Counted from the stretch's first letter, positions 7,034 through 16,203 are shown. The stretch: 39,125 nt of DNA from Saccharofermentans sp. (GCA_024685135.1 JAIKWA010000028.1:1-39125); one strand, 5' to 3'. The notes: a model not told the origin generated them from the letters alone. Program-made: numbers and translations.

Positions 7034-9280
7034 TCAATCAGGCTTTTCAGCAGGTGTAAATTCAAGATTGTTCTTGAATTCGTTTCTGCCTGCAACAGCT
7101 TCGTCTGCGAGCTCTAAGAGTCTCTGCTGGGAATCGAGCTTATTCTTGCCTCTGAGATCGAGCTTGTGGTAAGTACCGTCAGGACTAAGGAAGCTTGCCC
7201 TTACAGTATCTGCAAGCTCGACATCCAATACTTCCTTGACTCTTGCTCTGCAATCCGGATCTTCTATCGGGAATAAGAGCTCGACTCTTCTGTTGAGGTT
7301 TCTCGGCATCCAGTCAGCCGATGCCATATAAAGGTCGTCGTGGCCTTCGTTCAGGAAATAGAATATTCTCGAATGCTCGAGGAATCTGCCCGTGATGGAC
7401 CTTACGGTGATGTTCTCGCTGAGGCCCGGAATTCCTGCTCTTAAGCAGCATATACCTCTTACGATGAGGTCGATCTTAACCCCTGCCTTGGAAGCTTTAT
7501 AAAGCTCGTTGATGATGACGCCGTCAACAAGGGAATTGATCTTTGCGATGATCCTTGCTTCCTTGCCTTCCTTGGCATTCTCGGCTTCTCTTCTTATCTT
7601 GGATACGAAGTAGTCCTTCATCCACAAAGGTGCAGGGATAAGTCTTCTCCACGTCTGCGGGATAGAGAAGCCCGAGAGCATGTTGAAGAACTCGGATGCA
7701 TCTTCGCCGTAGGATTCTGCTGCTGTAAACAGACCGATATCCGTATAGATCTTTGCGGTTACATCGTTATAGTTACCGGTTGCAAGATGCAGATATCTTC
7801 TGATGCCGTCTTCCTCCTTACGCACAACCAGAGTGATCTTGGAATGCGTCTTAAGACCTACAAGGCCGTAGATTACATGGCATCCGGCATTCTCTAATTT
7901 CTTTGCCCAGTTGATGTTGTTCTCTTCGTCGAATCTCGCCTTGAGCTCTACCAATACCATTACCTGCTTACCGTTCTGAGCCGCTTCAAGAAGAGCCGCT
8001 ATAATGGGCGAACGTGAGGATACACGGTATAAGGTCTGCTTGATCGCAAGGACATTGGGATCTCTTGCAGCCTGCTTAACGAATTCAAGTACGGGCTCAA
8101 AGGTCTCGTAAGGATGGTGAACGATCCTGTCCTTCTCCCTTATCTGCTGGAAGATATCGAGCTGTGATACGGGGCCGTCGAAGGAAGCTGCCTGTGCAGG
8201 CTCGTGCTCTGCATAGCAAAGCTCGGGATGCTTAGGCTTGCATGCCGACTCGAGCTTGGAGAGGAATGTAAGATCGATAGGTCCGTTAACGCTGAAGATA
8301 TCGTTCTTGTCGATCTGAAGTTCCTCGATGATGAACTCAAGAAGCTCGGGATCCATATCGTCCTGGACCTCGAGTCTGATGATCTCACCGAAACGGCGCT
8401 TCCTCACCTGCTCTTCGATCTCCTTGAGGAGGTCTTCTGCCTCGTCTTCGTCGATATCGAGGTCCGCATTACGCATTACTCTGTAAAAGCCCGATGCAAC
8501 GACCTTCTGACCGTTGAAGAGCTCTGATATGTTCGCTCTTATGATCTGCTCGATGGGGACAAAGATATCCCCTTCTTCAGTCGTTATCTGGTAAAGACGC
8601 TTAACTACCGTAGGGATCTGGATCGTAGCATAGCAGTAAGGCTCGCTGTCCTCGTTCTCGCCTGCGTTCTTGATGCCATCAGTTGCCTTATCCTGGAGCT
8701 TCACCACTGAAGGATCGTTCTCGATCATGACCATCATGTTGAGCATGCGGTTATAGATCAGAGGGAACGGTCTTGATGCGTCGATCGCAAGAGGAGTTAC
8801 GATAGGATACAGAACTGCCTTGAAGTATTCGTTTGCGATATTCTTCTGCTTGGCGCTCAATTCCTCGTAGTTCTTGAAGTAGATATGCTCCTGTGCAAGA
8901 GCGGGCACGAGAGACCTTCCGAAGGTGGAATACATAAGTGCCATCGTGCGCCTTGTCTTGGCATCGATGCTCTCTAACTGCTCACTCGTCGTAAAGCCTG
9001 CTATATCCTTGTCCTCGAGACCGATACTCTTCATGTCGCGCAGGGACGCGACTCTTACGATGTAGAACTCGTCTAAGTTCGAAGCCGTGATCGACAGGAA
9101 GTTAAGCCTCTCGAGGAGAGGATTCTTTGTATCTCTTGCCTCGTGCAGGATACGGTCGTCGAATTCGAGCCATGACAGCTCTCTGTTATAAAACTTCGAG
9201 TTCTTACTCAAAGGTGATGCATACTTATCTGTCTTATTCTCTTTGCTCTTGCTCTGAGAGCTTTTCTTGGACTGAGCCAT
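7034..9280 (-). CDS. ppk1: Polyphosphate kinase 1
   Basis: PPK1 reversibly transfers the terminal phosphate of ATP to polyphosphate. The 748-residue protein has all four PPK1 domains: FYNRELSWLEFDDRIL at the N-terminus, the RPFPLIYNRM region, the first phospholipase-D-like domain with the phosphorylated histidine in GLVGLKTHSKITLV, and the second with LNEGHDDLYMASADWM. The first 30 residues (MAQSKKSSQSKSKENK...) are a lysine/serine-rich extension beyond the usual start. Its ATG overlaps the ppx stop as TAATG, so ppx and ppk1 are translationally coupled, giving synthesis and breakdown of polyphosphate from one message. Confidence 0.96.
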   Translation of the reverse strand: MAQSKKSSQSKSKENKTDKYASPLSKNSKFYNRELSWLEFDDRILHEARDTKNPLLERLNFLSITASNLDEFYIVRVASLRDMKSIGLEDKDIAGFTTSEQLESIDAKTRRTMALMYSTFGRSLVPALAQEHIYFKNYEELSAKQKNIANEYFKAVLYPIVTPLAIDASRPFPLIYNRMLNMMVMIENDPSVVKLQDKATDGIKNAGENEDSEPYCYATIQIPTVVKRLYQITTEEGDIFVPIEQIIRANISELFNGQKVVASGFYRVMRNADLDIDEDEAEDLLKEIEEQVRKRRFGEIIRLEVQDDMDPELLEFIIEELQIDKNDIFSVNGPIDLTFLSKLESACKPKHPELCYAEHEPAQAASFDGPVSQLDIFQQIREKDRIVHHPYETFEPVLEFVKQAARDPNVLAIKQTLYRVSSRSPIIAALLEAAQNGKQVMVLVELKARFDEENNINWAKKLENAGCHVIYGLVGLKTHSKITLVVRKEEDGIRRYLHLATGNYNDVTAKIYTDIGLFTAAESYGEDASEFFNMLSGFSIPQTWRRLIPAPLWMKDYFVSKIRREAENAKEGKEARIIAKINSLVDGVIINELYKASKAGVKIDLIVRGICCLRAGIPGLSENITVRSITGRFLEHSRIFYFLNEGHDDLYMASADWMPRNLNRRVELLFPIEDPDCRARVKEVLDVELADTVRASFLSPDGTYHKLDLRGKNKLDSQQRLLELADEAVAGRNEFKNNLEFTPAEKPD

Positions 9281-10818
9281 TAGATTTCCCTCCTGCTCTT
9301 AAGAACGGGTCTTATACCCATAACATCTTCAAACAATCCGCATCTGTGTTCAAATGCCCACGATTCGAATGTCATATCCTGAGAAGACTCACAATTGATG
9401 ACGAACTTATCATCCTTGAGCGCGTAGCTGATCTTCTTAGCCTTCTCCTTGTGTGATGCATCCAGGGCATCTGCGATCCTTAGGATCGAACAGAGCTTGG
9501 ATACTATGACCTTCTGGTCTGAAGGAAGTATGGAATAGTAGTACGAATCGTACGGATCATTTCTCGGATAGAGTCTTACGACCATCGCGCACATATGAAG
9601 CTCGTCACTGTTAAGACCCATGAGGTTTGTATAGGAGATAACGGAATAAGCCGCATCGCTGTGACCTCTGGCGTGGACGAACTTACCAACCTCGTGAAGG
9701 ATGACAGAAACCTGCAAAAGGAGCCTGTCTCGGTCGCCGAGACCGCTCGCCTTCTTGGTAGCATCGAATATGTTAAGTGCGATCTTCTCGACGAACTCGA
9801 TATGCTTCTTATCGCATCTGTATCGCTTGGCAAGATGCCTTGCAGCTGAGAGGATATAGCCGTCGGGATCTATCGCGGTCTTAAGCCCTAAATGCTTTGT
9901 GCAATAGTAGTAGATGATGCCGTCAGACAAAGATGCATGCGGCATATAGATGCTGTCTACATTTGTATACTCCATCATGTTCTTGATTATGAGAGCCGTA
10001 GGCAGTAGCAATGGTGATATCGTTGAAGGTATATTATCGTGCAAGGTAAGATCCGTAGGTCTTGTCTTGAGCAGATAATCGTAAGTCTTCATGAATTCAT
10101 CCTTGGTAAGGATGCACGATGACATCGCATCGTATCCTGCAAGGCGCTTGATAAAGCCCATCTCACCGGAGAATGCGATCAGGTTCTTATATGTGATGCC
10201 CTTGGGCTCAACTGCGTGATAGTCGTCTAAGTCCTGAGCGATGAATTCCTCTAAGACATCGTCGTAATGCGTTGTCCTGTTCTCGAGATCTGCGAGCATT
10301 CCCGAGATACGGAGGGAGCCGAGCACGAGATTCTGTGAGAATACGAATTCGGACTTATCGTAAACAGATGCCTGAACAGACCCCGAACCGATGTCGAGCA
10401 TCATGGTGCCGCTCTCTATCATCTTATTGAATTCCGGATAGATGGCCTGGACTGCAACGCTCTGATAATATCTCTCCATCGAGTTATCGAGGACCCTTAT
10501 CTTGAAGCCTGTCCTGGTCCTTACCTTCTCTATGACTACTTCGGCATTGGATGCATCTCTGAAGGCAGATGTTGCAACGCAGAATACTTTGGATACACCG
10601 TACTCCCTGCACTTCATGTCAAACATCTTAAGACACTTGCACAGTTCGTCTACCTGTTCCGGCATAATGACGCCTGACTTATAACTTCTGAGGCCAAGCC
10701 CCGTAAACTTCCTTACTGCCTCGATCTCCTTGGGTTTGCCCTTGGCATTTATCTCGAAGATCTTGATCCTTGCCGTTATCGCACCGATATCGATGACGGC
10801 TGCTAATCTCTTAGTCAT
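9280..10818 (-). CDS. ppx: Exopolyphosphatase / GppA-type phosphatase with HD domain
   Basis: Ppx removes terminal phosphate from polyphosphate; GppA-type relatives cleave pppGpp. The 512-residue protein has an ASKHA-fold N-terminal half with the phosphate loops AVIDIGAITARIKIFEI and MMLDIGSGSVQASV, and a C-terminal HD-like half. The first loop is unusual (DIGAIT where DIGSNS is common). In the HD half the usual HD pair reads HE (VILHEVGKF), and the later histidine in the ARYHRR-type motif is replaced (MVVRLYPRN). The loops thus suggest a phosphatase, while the HD site may be inactive. It follows leuB by 36 bases with a good ribosome-binding site (AAGAAGG) and overlaps ppk1. Confidence 0.88.
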   Translation of the reverse strand: MTKRLAAVIDIGAITARIKIFEINAKGKPKEIEAVRKFTGLGLRSYKSGVIMPEQVDELCKCLKMFDMKCREYGVSKVFCVATSAFRDASNAEVVIEKVRTRTGFKIRVLDNSMERYYQSVAVQAIYPEFNKMIESGTMMLDIGSGSVQASVYDKSEFVFSQNLVLGSLRISGMLADLENRTTHYDDVLEEFIAQDLDDYHAVEPKGITYKNLIAFSGEMGFIKRLAGYDAMSSCILTKDEFMKTYDYLLKTRPTDLTLHDNIPSTISPLLLPTALIIKNMMEYTNVDSIYMPHASLSDGIIYYYCTKHLGLKTAIDPDGYILSAARHLAKRYRCDKKHIEFVEKIALNIFDATKKASGLGDRDRLLLQVSVILHEVGKFVHARGHSDAAYSVISYTNLMGLNSDELHMCAMVVRLYPRNDPYDSYYYSILPSDQKVIVSKLCSILRIADALDASHKEKAKKISYALKDDKFVINCESSQDMTFESWAFEHRCGLFEDVMGIRPVLKSRREI

Positions 10819-10854
10819 ATATAAACCTTCTTAATATTTTTTGATACTGATAGT

Positions 10855-11958
10855 TTACTTCAATTTTGCGATTACGGCATCAGTCATTTGTTCGGTATTG
10901 CAAATCTTAACCGAATCTTTACCGATCATGATATCGGTAGTGCGGTATCCGTCAGCTATCGTATCACTTACAGCCTTCTTTATCGCAAGCGCCGCTCTGC
11001 TCTCTCCCAAAGACAGCTCGAGCATCATCGCAGCAGAAAGGATCGTTGCAAGCGGGTTGGCTTTGCCTGTGCCTGCTATATCAGGTGCGCTTCCGTGAAC
11101 GGGCTCATACATGCCGGGAGTACCGGGCTTGCCTAAAGAAGCTGAAGGAAGCATACCGATGCTTCCTGTGATCTGTCCTGCTTCATCAGAGAGGATGTCG
11201 CCGAACATATTGCTGGTTACTATCGTATCGAAGGTATGAGGTCTTGCTATGAGCTGCATGGTCGCATTGTCGATATAAAGGAAGTCGAGAGTGACGTCGC
11301 GATATACTTCGTTGACCTCACCGGCTATCCTCCTCCACTCCCTGCTCGTTGCAAGGACATTTGCCTTATCTACAAGTGTAAGGTGCTTATTCCTGGATCT
11401 CGCGATCTCGAAGGCCTGCTTTACGATCCTTGCTATCTCACCTACGCCGTAGCTTTCCGTATCGTATGTAACGGTTCCCATGGGCGTACCGTCAGCCATG
11501 ACTTCATCGGTCTCATATGTGCCTCTCTTGCCGAAGTAGATACCTCCGGTAAGCTCTCTTACTATCATGATATCGATAGGCTTGGTACTCTTAAGAGGAG
11601 ACGCACCGCTGAGTTCGGGATACATGATAGCAGGTCTTAAGTTGGAATAAAGACCAAGTCCTGCGCGAAGCTCGAGAAGAGCTCTCTCAGGTCTTAACTC
11701 AGGTTTGACATTGTCCCACTTGGGGCCGCCTACCGCGCCGAGCAATACCGCATCAGAAGCCCTGGCACCTTCTAAAGTCTCCTCGGGAAGAGGAAGTCCG
11801 TATCTGTCAATCGCGCATCCGCCTGCAAGATACTTATTTATCTTGAGGGAGAAATTGTATTTCCTTGCCGCTACATTTAAGACTTTGAGTGCACACTCCG
11901 TTATTTCAGGTCCGATACCGTCGCCGGGTATAACTGCTATATTGTATATTCTTGACAT
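10855..11958 (-). CDS. leuB: 3-isopropylmalate dehydrogenase
   Basis: LeuB oxidises and decarboxylates 3-isopropylmalate to 2-oxoisocaproate with NAD+, the third committed leucine step. The 367-residue protein begins with the conserved AVIPGDGIGPEIT, then shows LLGAVGGPKWD, RELTGGIYFGKRG, the catalytic lysine in LVDKANVLATSREWR, and the metal-binding aspartates in NMFGDILSDEAGQ. The C-terminal EPVHGSAPDIAGTGKANP is also typical. The start follows GGAG by a suitable distance. It lies 12 bases after leuD and is followed at 36 bases by ppx, with no terminator visible between them. Confidence 0.96.
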   Translation of the reverse strand: MSRIYNIAVIPGDGIGPEITECALKVLNVAARKYNFSLKINKYLAGGCAIDRYGLPLPEETLEGARASDAVLLGAVGGPKWDNVKPELRPERALLELRAGLGLYSNLRPAIMYPELSGASPLKSTKPIDIMIVRELTGGIYFGKRGTYETDEVMADGTPMGTVTYDTESYGVGEIARIVKQAFEIARSRNKHLTLVDKANVLATSREWRRIAGEVNEVYRDVTLDFLYIDNATMQLIARPHTFDTIVTSNMFGDILSDEAGQITGSIGMLPSASLGKPGTPGMYEPVHGSAPDIAGTGKANPLATILSAAMMLELSLGESRAALAIKKAVSDTIADGYRTTDIMIGKDSVKICNTEQMTDAVIAKLK

Positions 11959-11970
11959 AAGATGCTCCGA

Positions 11971-12465
11971 TCAATCCTTGAGTTCGTTCTTGGTATATTC
12001 AACAAGTCCGCCGCTGGTGATTATGTTCTTTATAAAATCCGGGAAAGGCGTTGCCGTGTAGGATCTGCCGGTTGTCTTGTTTAGGATAACGCCGGTATCA
12101 AAATCCGCTTCGACTACATCTCCGTCCTTGATATCACGGCTTGCCTCGGGGCACTCTAATATCGCAAGACCTACATTGATCGCATTGCGGTAGAAGATCC
12201 TTGCAAAGTCAGATGCTATTACAAGAGATATGCCGCTCGCCTTTATCGCTACCGGCGCATGCTCTCTTGAAGATCCGCAACCGAAGTTCTTGCCTGCGAC
12301 CATTATGTCGCCTTCACTAACTTTGGATACGAATTCCTTGTCGATATCTTCCATGCAATGCATCTTCAGATGCTCGGGGTCAGCCGAGGTAAGATGCCTT
12401 GCGGGGATGATGACATCAGTATCTACATTGTCGCCGTATTTAAAGACTTTACCTTCTACCTTCAT
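11971..12465 (-). CDS. leuD: 3-isopropylmalate dehydratase small subunit
   Basis: LeuD is the swivel-domain subunit that joins LeuC to form the isomerase of isopropylmalate. The 164-residue length and sequence match the short HACN-type small subunit of clostridia and archaea: [17 protein letters not shown] at the N-terminus, the [14 protein letters not shown] substrate loop, and [19 protein letters not shown]. The ATG overlaps the leuC stop as ATGA, so the two subunits are coupled for balanced synthesis. Confidence 0.96.
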   Translation of the reverse strand: MKVEGKVFKYGDNVDTDVIIPARHLTSADPEHLKMHCMEDIDKEFVSKVSEGDIMVAGKNFGCGSSREHAPVAIKASGISLVIASDFARIFYRNAINVGLAILECPEASRDIKDGDVVEADFDTGVILNKTTGRSYTATPFPDFIKNIITSGGLVEYTKNELKD

Positions 12466-13757
12466 AAAGAACCTCCTTCAAGATCAAAAGGAGTTGCAAC
12501 TCTGCCCATAACGGCAGATGCACATGCAACGGGAACACCGCTCAAGATGACCTCCGATTCCGTGTCACCCATCCTGCCTACGAAATTTCTGTTGGTGGTG
12601 GCAACACATCTCTCGCCCTTTGCAAGCACGCCCATATGACCGCCTAAGCAAGGTCCGCATGTAGGAGTCGATATAACGCATCCCGCGTCATCGAAGGCTG
12701 CGAGATATCCTTTGTCCAAAGCCTCCCTGTAGACCTTCTGCGAGCCCGGGATGATTATGCATCTGACATCAGGATGGATCTTCCTTCCCTTAAGGATCTC
12801 ATATGCCATCTTGATATCTGAAGATCTTCCATTAGTGCAAGAGCCTATAACGACCTGATCTATCTTGAGGTCTTTTGCATCAGCTGCATTCTTCGTGTTT
12901 GAAGGAAGATGAGGAAGCGCTACTGTAAGAGGAACCTTGGCAAGATCTATTGTAAGCGTCATGCAATACTCGGCATCTTCGTCAGCTTCGTATACCTTGT
13001 ACCTGCCCTCGTTAAACCTTGCGGGATTGGTCTTGGATATGTAATCCAAAGTTATATCATCAACCGGGAACATACCGTTCTTTGCACCGCACTCGATAGC
13101 CATATTGCAGATGGTAAGACGAGAGTCCATGGAAAGAGACTTTACTCCCTCGCCCGTAAATTCGAGCGATCTGTAGAGCGCGCCGTCAACACCTATCAGT
13201 CCTATTATGTGAAGGATTATATCCTTGCCTGTTACATATGTTGAAGGCTCGTTAATAAGCTCTACCCTTATGGCCTCGGGCACCTTGAACCAGGTCTTGC
13301 CCCTTGCCATCGCACATGCAAGATCAGTTGAGCCCACGCCCGTCGAGAAGGCTCCTAACGCACCATATGTACATGTATGTGAATCCGCACCGATTATAAG
13401 ATCTCCCGGGAAGGCAATACCGTTATCGGGGATGATGACATGCTCTATGCCCATCTCCTTACGGCCGAGCTCGTAGTAGTGGCTGATCTTATTCTCTCTT
13501 GCAAAGCACCTCATGGTCTTGTTGAGCTCTGCAGACTTGATATCCTTATTCGGGGTGAAGTGGTCTTGTATCATCAAGACCTTATCCTTATCAAATACCT
13601 CGGATACACCTAACTTCTTGAATACCGAGATAGCCGGCGGGGTCGTTACATCATTGCCCAGGCAATAATCAAGATTTGCTTCGATCAGATCTCCTGCATG
13701 TGCCTTACTGAGTCCCGCGTGGTCAGCGAGAAGTTTCTGCGACATTGTCATTCCCAT
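12462..13757 (-). CDS. leuC: 3-isopropylmalate dehydratase large subunit
   Basis: LeuC is the aconitase-family subunit carrying the [4Fe-4S] cluster that isomerises 2- to 3-isopropylmalate. The chosen start, [15 protein letters not shown], gives 431 residues and lies 10 bases after AGGAG; an in-frame ATG nine codons upstream has no such site and adds residues the family lacks. Visible marks are [32 protein letters not shown], and the cluster cysteines in [12 protein letters not shown] and [10 protein letters not shown]. It opens the leuCDB run. leuA is not in the window. Confidence 0.95.
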   Translation of the reverse strand: MGMTMSQKLLADHAGLSKAHAGDLIEANLDYCLGNDVTTPPAISVFKKLGVSEVFDKDKVLMIQDHFTPNKDIKSAELNKTMRCFARENKISHYYELGRKEMGIEHVIIPDNGIAFPGDLIIGADSHTCTYGALGAFSTGVGSTDLACAMARGKTWFKVPEAIRVELINEPSTYVTGKDIILHIIGLIGVDGALYRSLEFTGEGVKSLSMDSRLTICNMAIECGAKNGMFPVDDITLDYISKTNPARFNEGRYKVYEADEDAEYCMTLTIDLAKVPLTVALPHLPSNTKNAADAKDLKIDQVVIGSCTNGRSSDIKMAYEILKGRKIHPDVRCIIIPGSQKVYREALDKGYLAAFDDAGCVISTPTCGPCLGGHMGVLAKGERCVATTNRNFVGRMGDTESEVILSGVPVACASAVMGRVATPFDLEGGSL

Positions 13758-13786
13758 AGACTTCAGGCTCCTTCGATTTTCCATTG

Positions 13787-13815
13787 ATTGTACAACAAAT
13801 CTTTAGTGTAGAAAA
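13787..13815 (-). promoter_or_regulatory. Candidate leuC promoter
   Basis: TACAAT (13792-13787 on the minus strand) has a weak -35, TTTTCT (13815-13810), 17 bases upstream. Transcription would begin near 13780, before the AGGAG of leuC. No T-box or leucine leader peptide could be recognised in the 80 bases between leuC and the ABC-F gene. Confidence 0.35.
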
Positions 13816-13820
13816 GAAGG

Positions 13821-13834
13821 AACGCGCACGCGTT
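13821..13834 (-). terminator. Possible short terminator after the ABC-F gene
   Basis: The minus strand reads AACGC-GTGC-GCGTT followed by CCTTCTTTTC. The 5-pair GC stem and pyrimidine tract lie just after the ABC-F stop, upstream of leuC. The stem is short and the T tract interrupted, so this is tentative. Confidence 0.35.
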
Positions 13835-13839
13835 AATAC

Positions 13840-15720
13840 TTAATTTAATTCTTCTGATAAAGAGATATATTCCTCATAGAGCAAGTCGAGTTTATCCGAG
13901 ATATCAGCATATCTCTGATAGTCTTTACCTGTCGCGGTATCGCCGAAGGTCTTCTCTATCTCTTTTTGTTCATTCTCGAGAGACTTGATCTCCTTCTCGA
14001 CCTCGCGCATCTTGTTCCTGATCCTGCCGGTTATCTTACCGTCTTTTACCTTGGGCTTTTCCGCTTCCTTCTTAACAGGCTTGGCGCTCTCTTCGCTCTT
14101 TGTTTCCTGCGCCTGCTTATAAGCATTCCTGTAGAATCTGTACTGATCGTATTCGAGTACTTTTTTATCTATAAATCCCAGGATCTTATCAGCACATTTT
14201 TCTATATAGAATCTGTCGTGCGATACGCATATGACTGCACCGTCGTATGCCTTGATCGCATCCTCTAAGATCTCTCTTGAATTGATATCCAAATGGTTGG
14301 TAGGCTCGTCCAGGAACAGGATGTCCGGACTCTCTTTGAGAAGACAGCAAAGATAGAGCCTCGATCTCTCACCGCCTGATAAGACCTTGATCTGCTTGAA
14401 GGCATCGTCGCCTCTGAAGCCGAATCTCGCAAGCAGCGATCTTGCCTCAGTGACTGTCATGTCATCTCTTGAGATGAGCTCTTCGTAGCAGGACAATTCC
14501 TCATCGTCGAAGGGAACGAACTGACCCATATATCCGCAGGTTGCCTGAGATGAGATCAGCACCGTTCCGTCGAAGCCGCCCGCTCTTCCTATGAGCATGT
14601 TGAGAAGTGTCGTCTTACCGCATCCGTTAGGTCCGCAAAGGAAGATCTTATCGCTCGCTTTGAGTTCGAAGCTCACATCCGTAAACAGGAACTTATCGTC
14701 GAAACATTTGGATATGTTTTGGACCGTCATGAGTATCTTATCGGACCTTCCCTCTCTTGTCTGAGGGATCGCGTTGAAACTCATCTTCGCATATTCTTGT
14801 GGCATCTTGCTCTTCTGCTCTTCAAGAACTTCCGCAAGTTTATTTACCACCTTCTCTCTTTGATGGTAACCGCTTATATTTCTGTGTGAGAGCATCGTCT
14901 GCTTTACGCCCAATTGTCTCTCGTATTCTTCTGACAGATTCTCGATAAGAGCTCTTTGCGTCTTGATGAATTCTTCCTTCTGCTCTTTGTAATCAGTATA
15001 GCCGCCCTTATATTCGGTAATGTGGCCGCCGTCCAATTCTATTACCCTGTTTGCGATACTGTCTATAAAGTATCTGTCGTGCGTGATAATGAACACCGCA
15101 CCTTTATAAGACTTAAGGAAATCCTCCAGCCATTCAACCGCTTCTATATCCAAATGGTTTGTAGGCTCGTCAAGAAGAAGCACATCGGGCCTTTCAACGA
15201 TGAGCCTTGCAAGGCACACTCTCATCTTCTCACCGCCTGACAGGCCTGAGTAGTCGTCTCTTCCCGCGAGATCTTTAAGACCTAATCCTGCGAGAGCTTC
15301 GTTCATGCGGTACTCGTAATCCGCTCCGCCCATCGCTTCGTATTCCGAAGAAAGATCCGAATAAGTCTTCATGAGATCATCTATCTCACCTGCATCAGTA
15401 GCAGCTGATAACAACGCTTCCGTCTCGCGCAATCCCGATTCAACTTCAACGAGTCTTTTAGGTTTAAGAGCAGTATCTGATAAGTCCTGCTCTTCCATAT
15501 TCTGAGATAAGAATCCTACTATCGTATTACCGTGAACTATTACTTCACCGGCTTCAGGTTCATACACTCCTTTGATTATCTTGAACAGTGTGGACTTACC
15601 TGCGCCGTTGTCTCCGACGAATGCGATCTTGTCACCTTTGTTTACGCGAAAATCAACGCCGTCTAAAACACGGCGCTCACCAAAACTCATACTGATGTTA
15701 TTGACTGTCAATAAAGGCAT
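13840..15720 (-). CDS. ABC-F family ATPase (ribosome-associated)
   Basis: ABC-F proteins have two ABC domains and no membrane part; they act at the ribosomal E site in translation control or antibiotic protection. The 626 residues show Walker A GDNGAGKST, signature LSGGEKMRVCLA and Walker B LLLDEPTNHLD in the first domain, a charged linker, then CGPNGCGKTT, LSGGERSRLYL and LFLDEPTNHLD in the second. Residues from about 545 form a lysine/glutamate-rich coiled coil (RNKMREVEKEIKSLENEQ), as in Uup-like members. There is no Shine-Dalgarno sequence before the ATG; TGATATGAT lies exactly six bases upstream, so the mRNA may be leaderless. Whether it gives drug resistance cannot be told from sequence. 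Confidence 0.92.
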   Translation of the reverse strand: MPLLTVNNISMSFGERRVLDGVDFRVNKGDKIAFVGDNGAGKSTLFKIIKGVYEPEAGEVIVHGNTIVGFLSQNMEEQDLSDTALKPKRLVEVESGLRETEALLSAATDAGEIDDLMKTYSDLSSEYEAMGGADYEYRMNEALAGLGLKDLAGRDDYSGLSGGEKMRVCLARLIVERPDVLLLDEPTNHLDIEAVEWLEDFLKSYKGAVFIITHDRYFIDSIANRVIELDGGHITEYKGGYTDYKEQKEEFIKTQRALIENLSEEYERQLGVKQTMLSHRNISGYHQREKVVNKLAEVLEEQKSKMPQEYAKMSFNAIPQTREGRSDKILMTVQNISKCFDDKFLFTDVSFELKASDKIFLCGPNGCGKTTLLNMLIGRAGGFDGTVLISSQATCGYMGQFVPFDDEELSCYEELISRDDMTVTEARSLLARFGFRGDDAFKQIKVLSGGERSRLYLCCLLKESPDILFLDEPTNHLDINSREILEDAIKAYDGAVICVSHDRFYIEKCADKILGFIDKKVLEYDQYRFYRNAYKQAQETKSEESAKPVKKEAEKPKVKDGKITGRIRNKMREVEKEIKSLENEQKEIEKTFGDTATGKDYQRYADISDKLDLLYEEYISLSEELN

Positions 15721-15726
15721 GCGTAA

Positions 15727-15735
15727 ATCATATCA
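15727..15735 (-). promoter_or_regulatory. ABC-F promoter, extended -10 six bases before ATG
   Basis: TGATATGAT on the minus strand is followed by six bases (TTACGC) and then the ABC-F ATG at 15720. A -10 at this distance puts the transcription start at or next to the A of ATG. It overlaps the T tract of the upstream gene's terminator. No -35 consensus was found. Confidence 0.5.
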
Positions 15736-15766
15736 TAAAAAAACTCCTGCTATATAGCAGGAGTTT
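15735..15766 (-). terminator. Intrinsic terminator of the lysine-rich protein gene
   Basis: A perfect 26-base palindrome, AAACTCCTGCTAT/ATAGCAGGAGTTT (15741-15766), followed on the minus strand by a run of seven T. It lies 23 bases after the stop of the basic protein gene. Confidence 0.9.
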
Positions 15767-15789
15767 AATCTGTTAAACCGTTAAGTTAA

Positions 15790-16161
15790 TCAGAGAATGC
15801 TAACGCCCTTACCGGACTCATCGTATGCCATCTTCTCAGCAACGTTAACATAGATCTTGCCGCCGTTAGGGAACTTCTTAGCGATCTTCTCAGCTGTGAT
15901 ATCCTGACCATCAAACTGGAAAATAACTGTAGCGGGCTTCTTAGCAGCCTTCTTTGCAGCAGGCTTCTTAGCAGCGGGCTTCTTAGCAGCAGTCTTCTTT
16001 GCAGCAGGCTTCTTAGCAGCGGGTGCCTTCTTAGCAGCGGGTGCCTTCTTAGCAGCAGGTGCCTTCTTAGCAGCAGGTGCCTTCTTAGCAGCGGGTGCCT
16101 TCTTAGCAACGGGTGCAGCCTTAGCTTCTACCTTCTTAACTTCCTTCTTTTCTGTATCCAT
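15790..16161 (-). CDS. Lysine/alanine-repeat basic protein, DUF6465-like C-terminus
   Basis: A 123-residue protein. Residues about 17-75 are an AAKK/PAAKK repeat array resembling histone H1 tails, preceded by a short acidic/basic start (MDTEKKEVKKVEAK). The last 45 residues form a compact domain (ATVIFQFDGQDITAEKIAKK, then GGKIYVNVAEKMAYDESG) that resembles DUF6465 of Lachnospiraceae, many of which carry similar tails. The chosen ATG follows GGAGG by 8 bases; an upstream GTG in frame overlaps that site. Nucleic-acid or polyanion binding by the tail is inferred from charge; no function is known to me. A strong consensus promoter and strong terminator imply a highly expressed single gene. Confidence 0.8.
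   Translation of the reverse strand: MDTEKKEVKKVEAKAAPVAKKAPAAKKAPAAKKAPAAKKAPAAKKAPAAKKPAAKKTAAKKPAAKKPAAKKAAKKPATVIFQFDGQDITAEKIAKKFPNGGKIYVNVAEKMAYDESGKGVSIL
15943..16110 (-). repeat. In-frame 18-bp and 15-bp tandem repeats in the basic protein gene
   Basis: Five near-identical 18-base units (each encoding KKAPAA) fill about 16021-16110, followed by 15-base units encoding AAKKP and variants down to about 15943. Differences between units are mostly third-position changes, so the array is kept in frame while DNA copies drift. Such arrays expand and contract by slippage. Confidence 0.85.
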
Positions 16162-16203
16162 ACTTAGAACCTCCGTAAAATTCACTGTTTGTTGGATACA
16201 ACT

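Noticed and set aside
7023..7040. TTGACA followed by TATAAT as a strong promoter
   Set aside because: Only 4 bases separate them, so they cannot be a -35/-10 pair; only the extended -10 was kept.
13758..13839. Leucine leader peptide or T-box ahead of leuC
   Set aside because: There is no run of leucine codons and no T-box core sequence in the 82-base gap.
15786..16109. Leucine/arginine-rich open frame overlapping the basic protein gene
   Set aside because: It is a shifted reading of the 18-base repeats; the basic protein frame has a promoter, ribosome-binding site and terminator.
16021..16110. Short regular repeats that could suggest a CRISPR array
   Set aside because: The units are contiguous 18-mers in a coding frame with no spacers.
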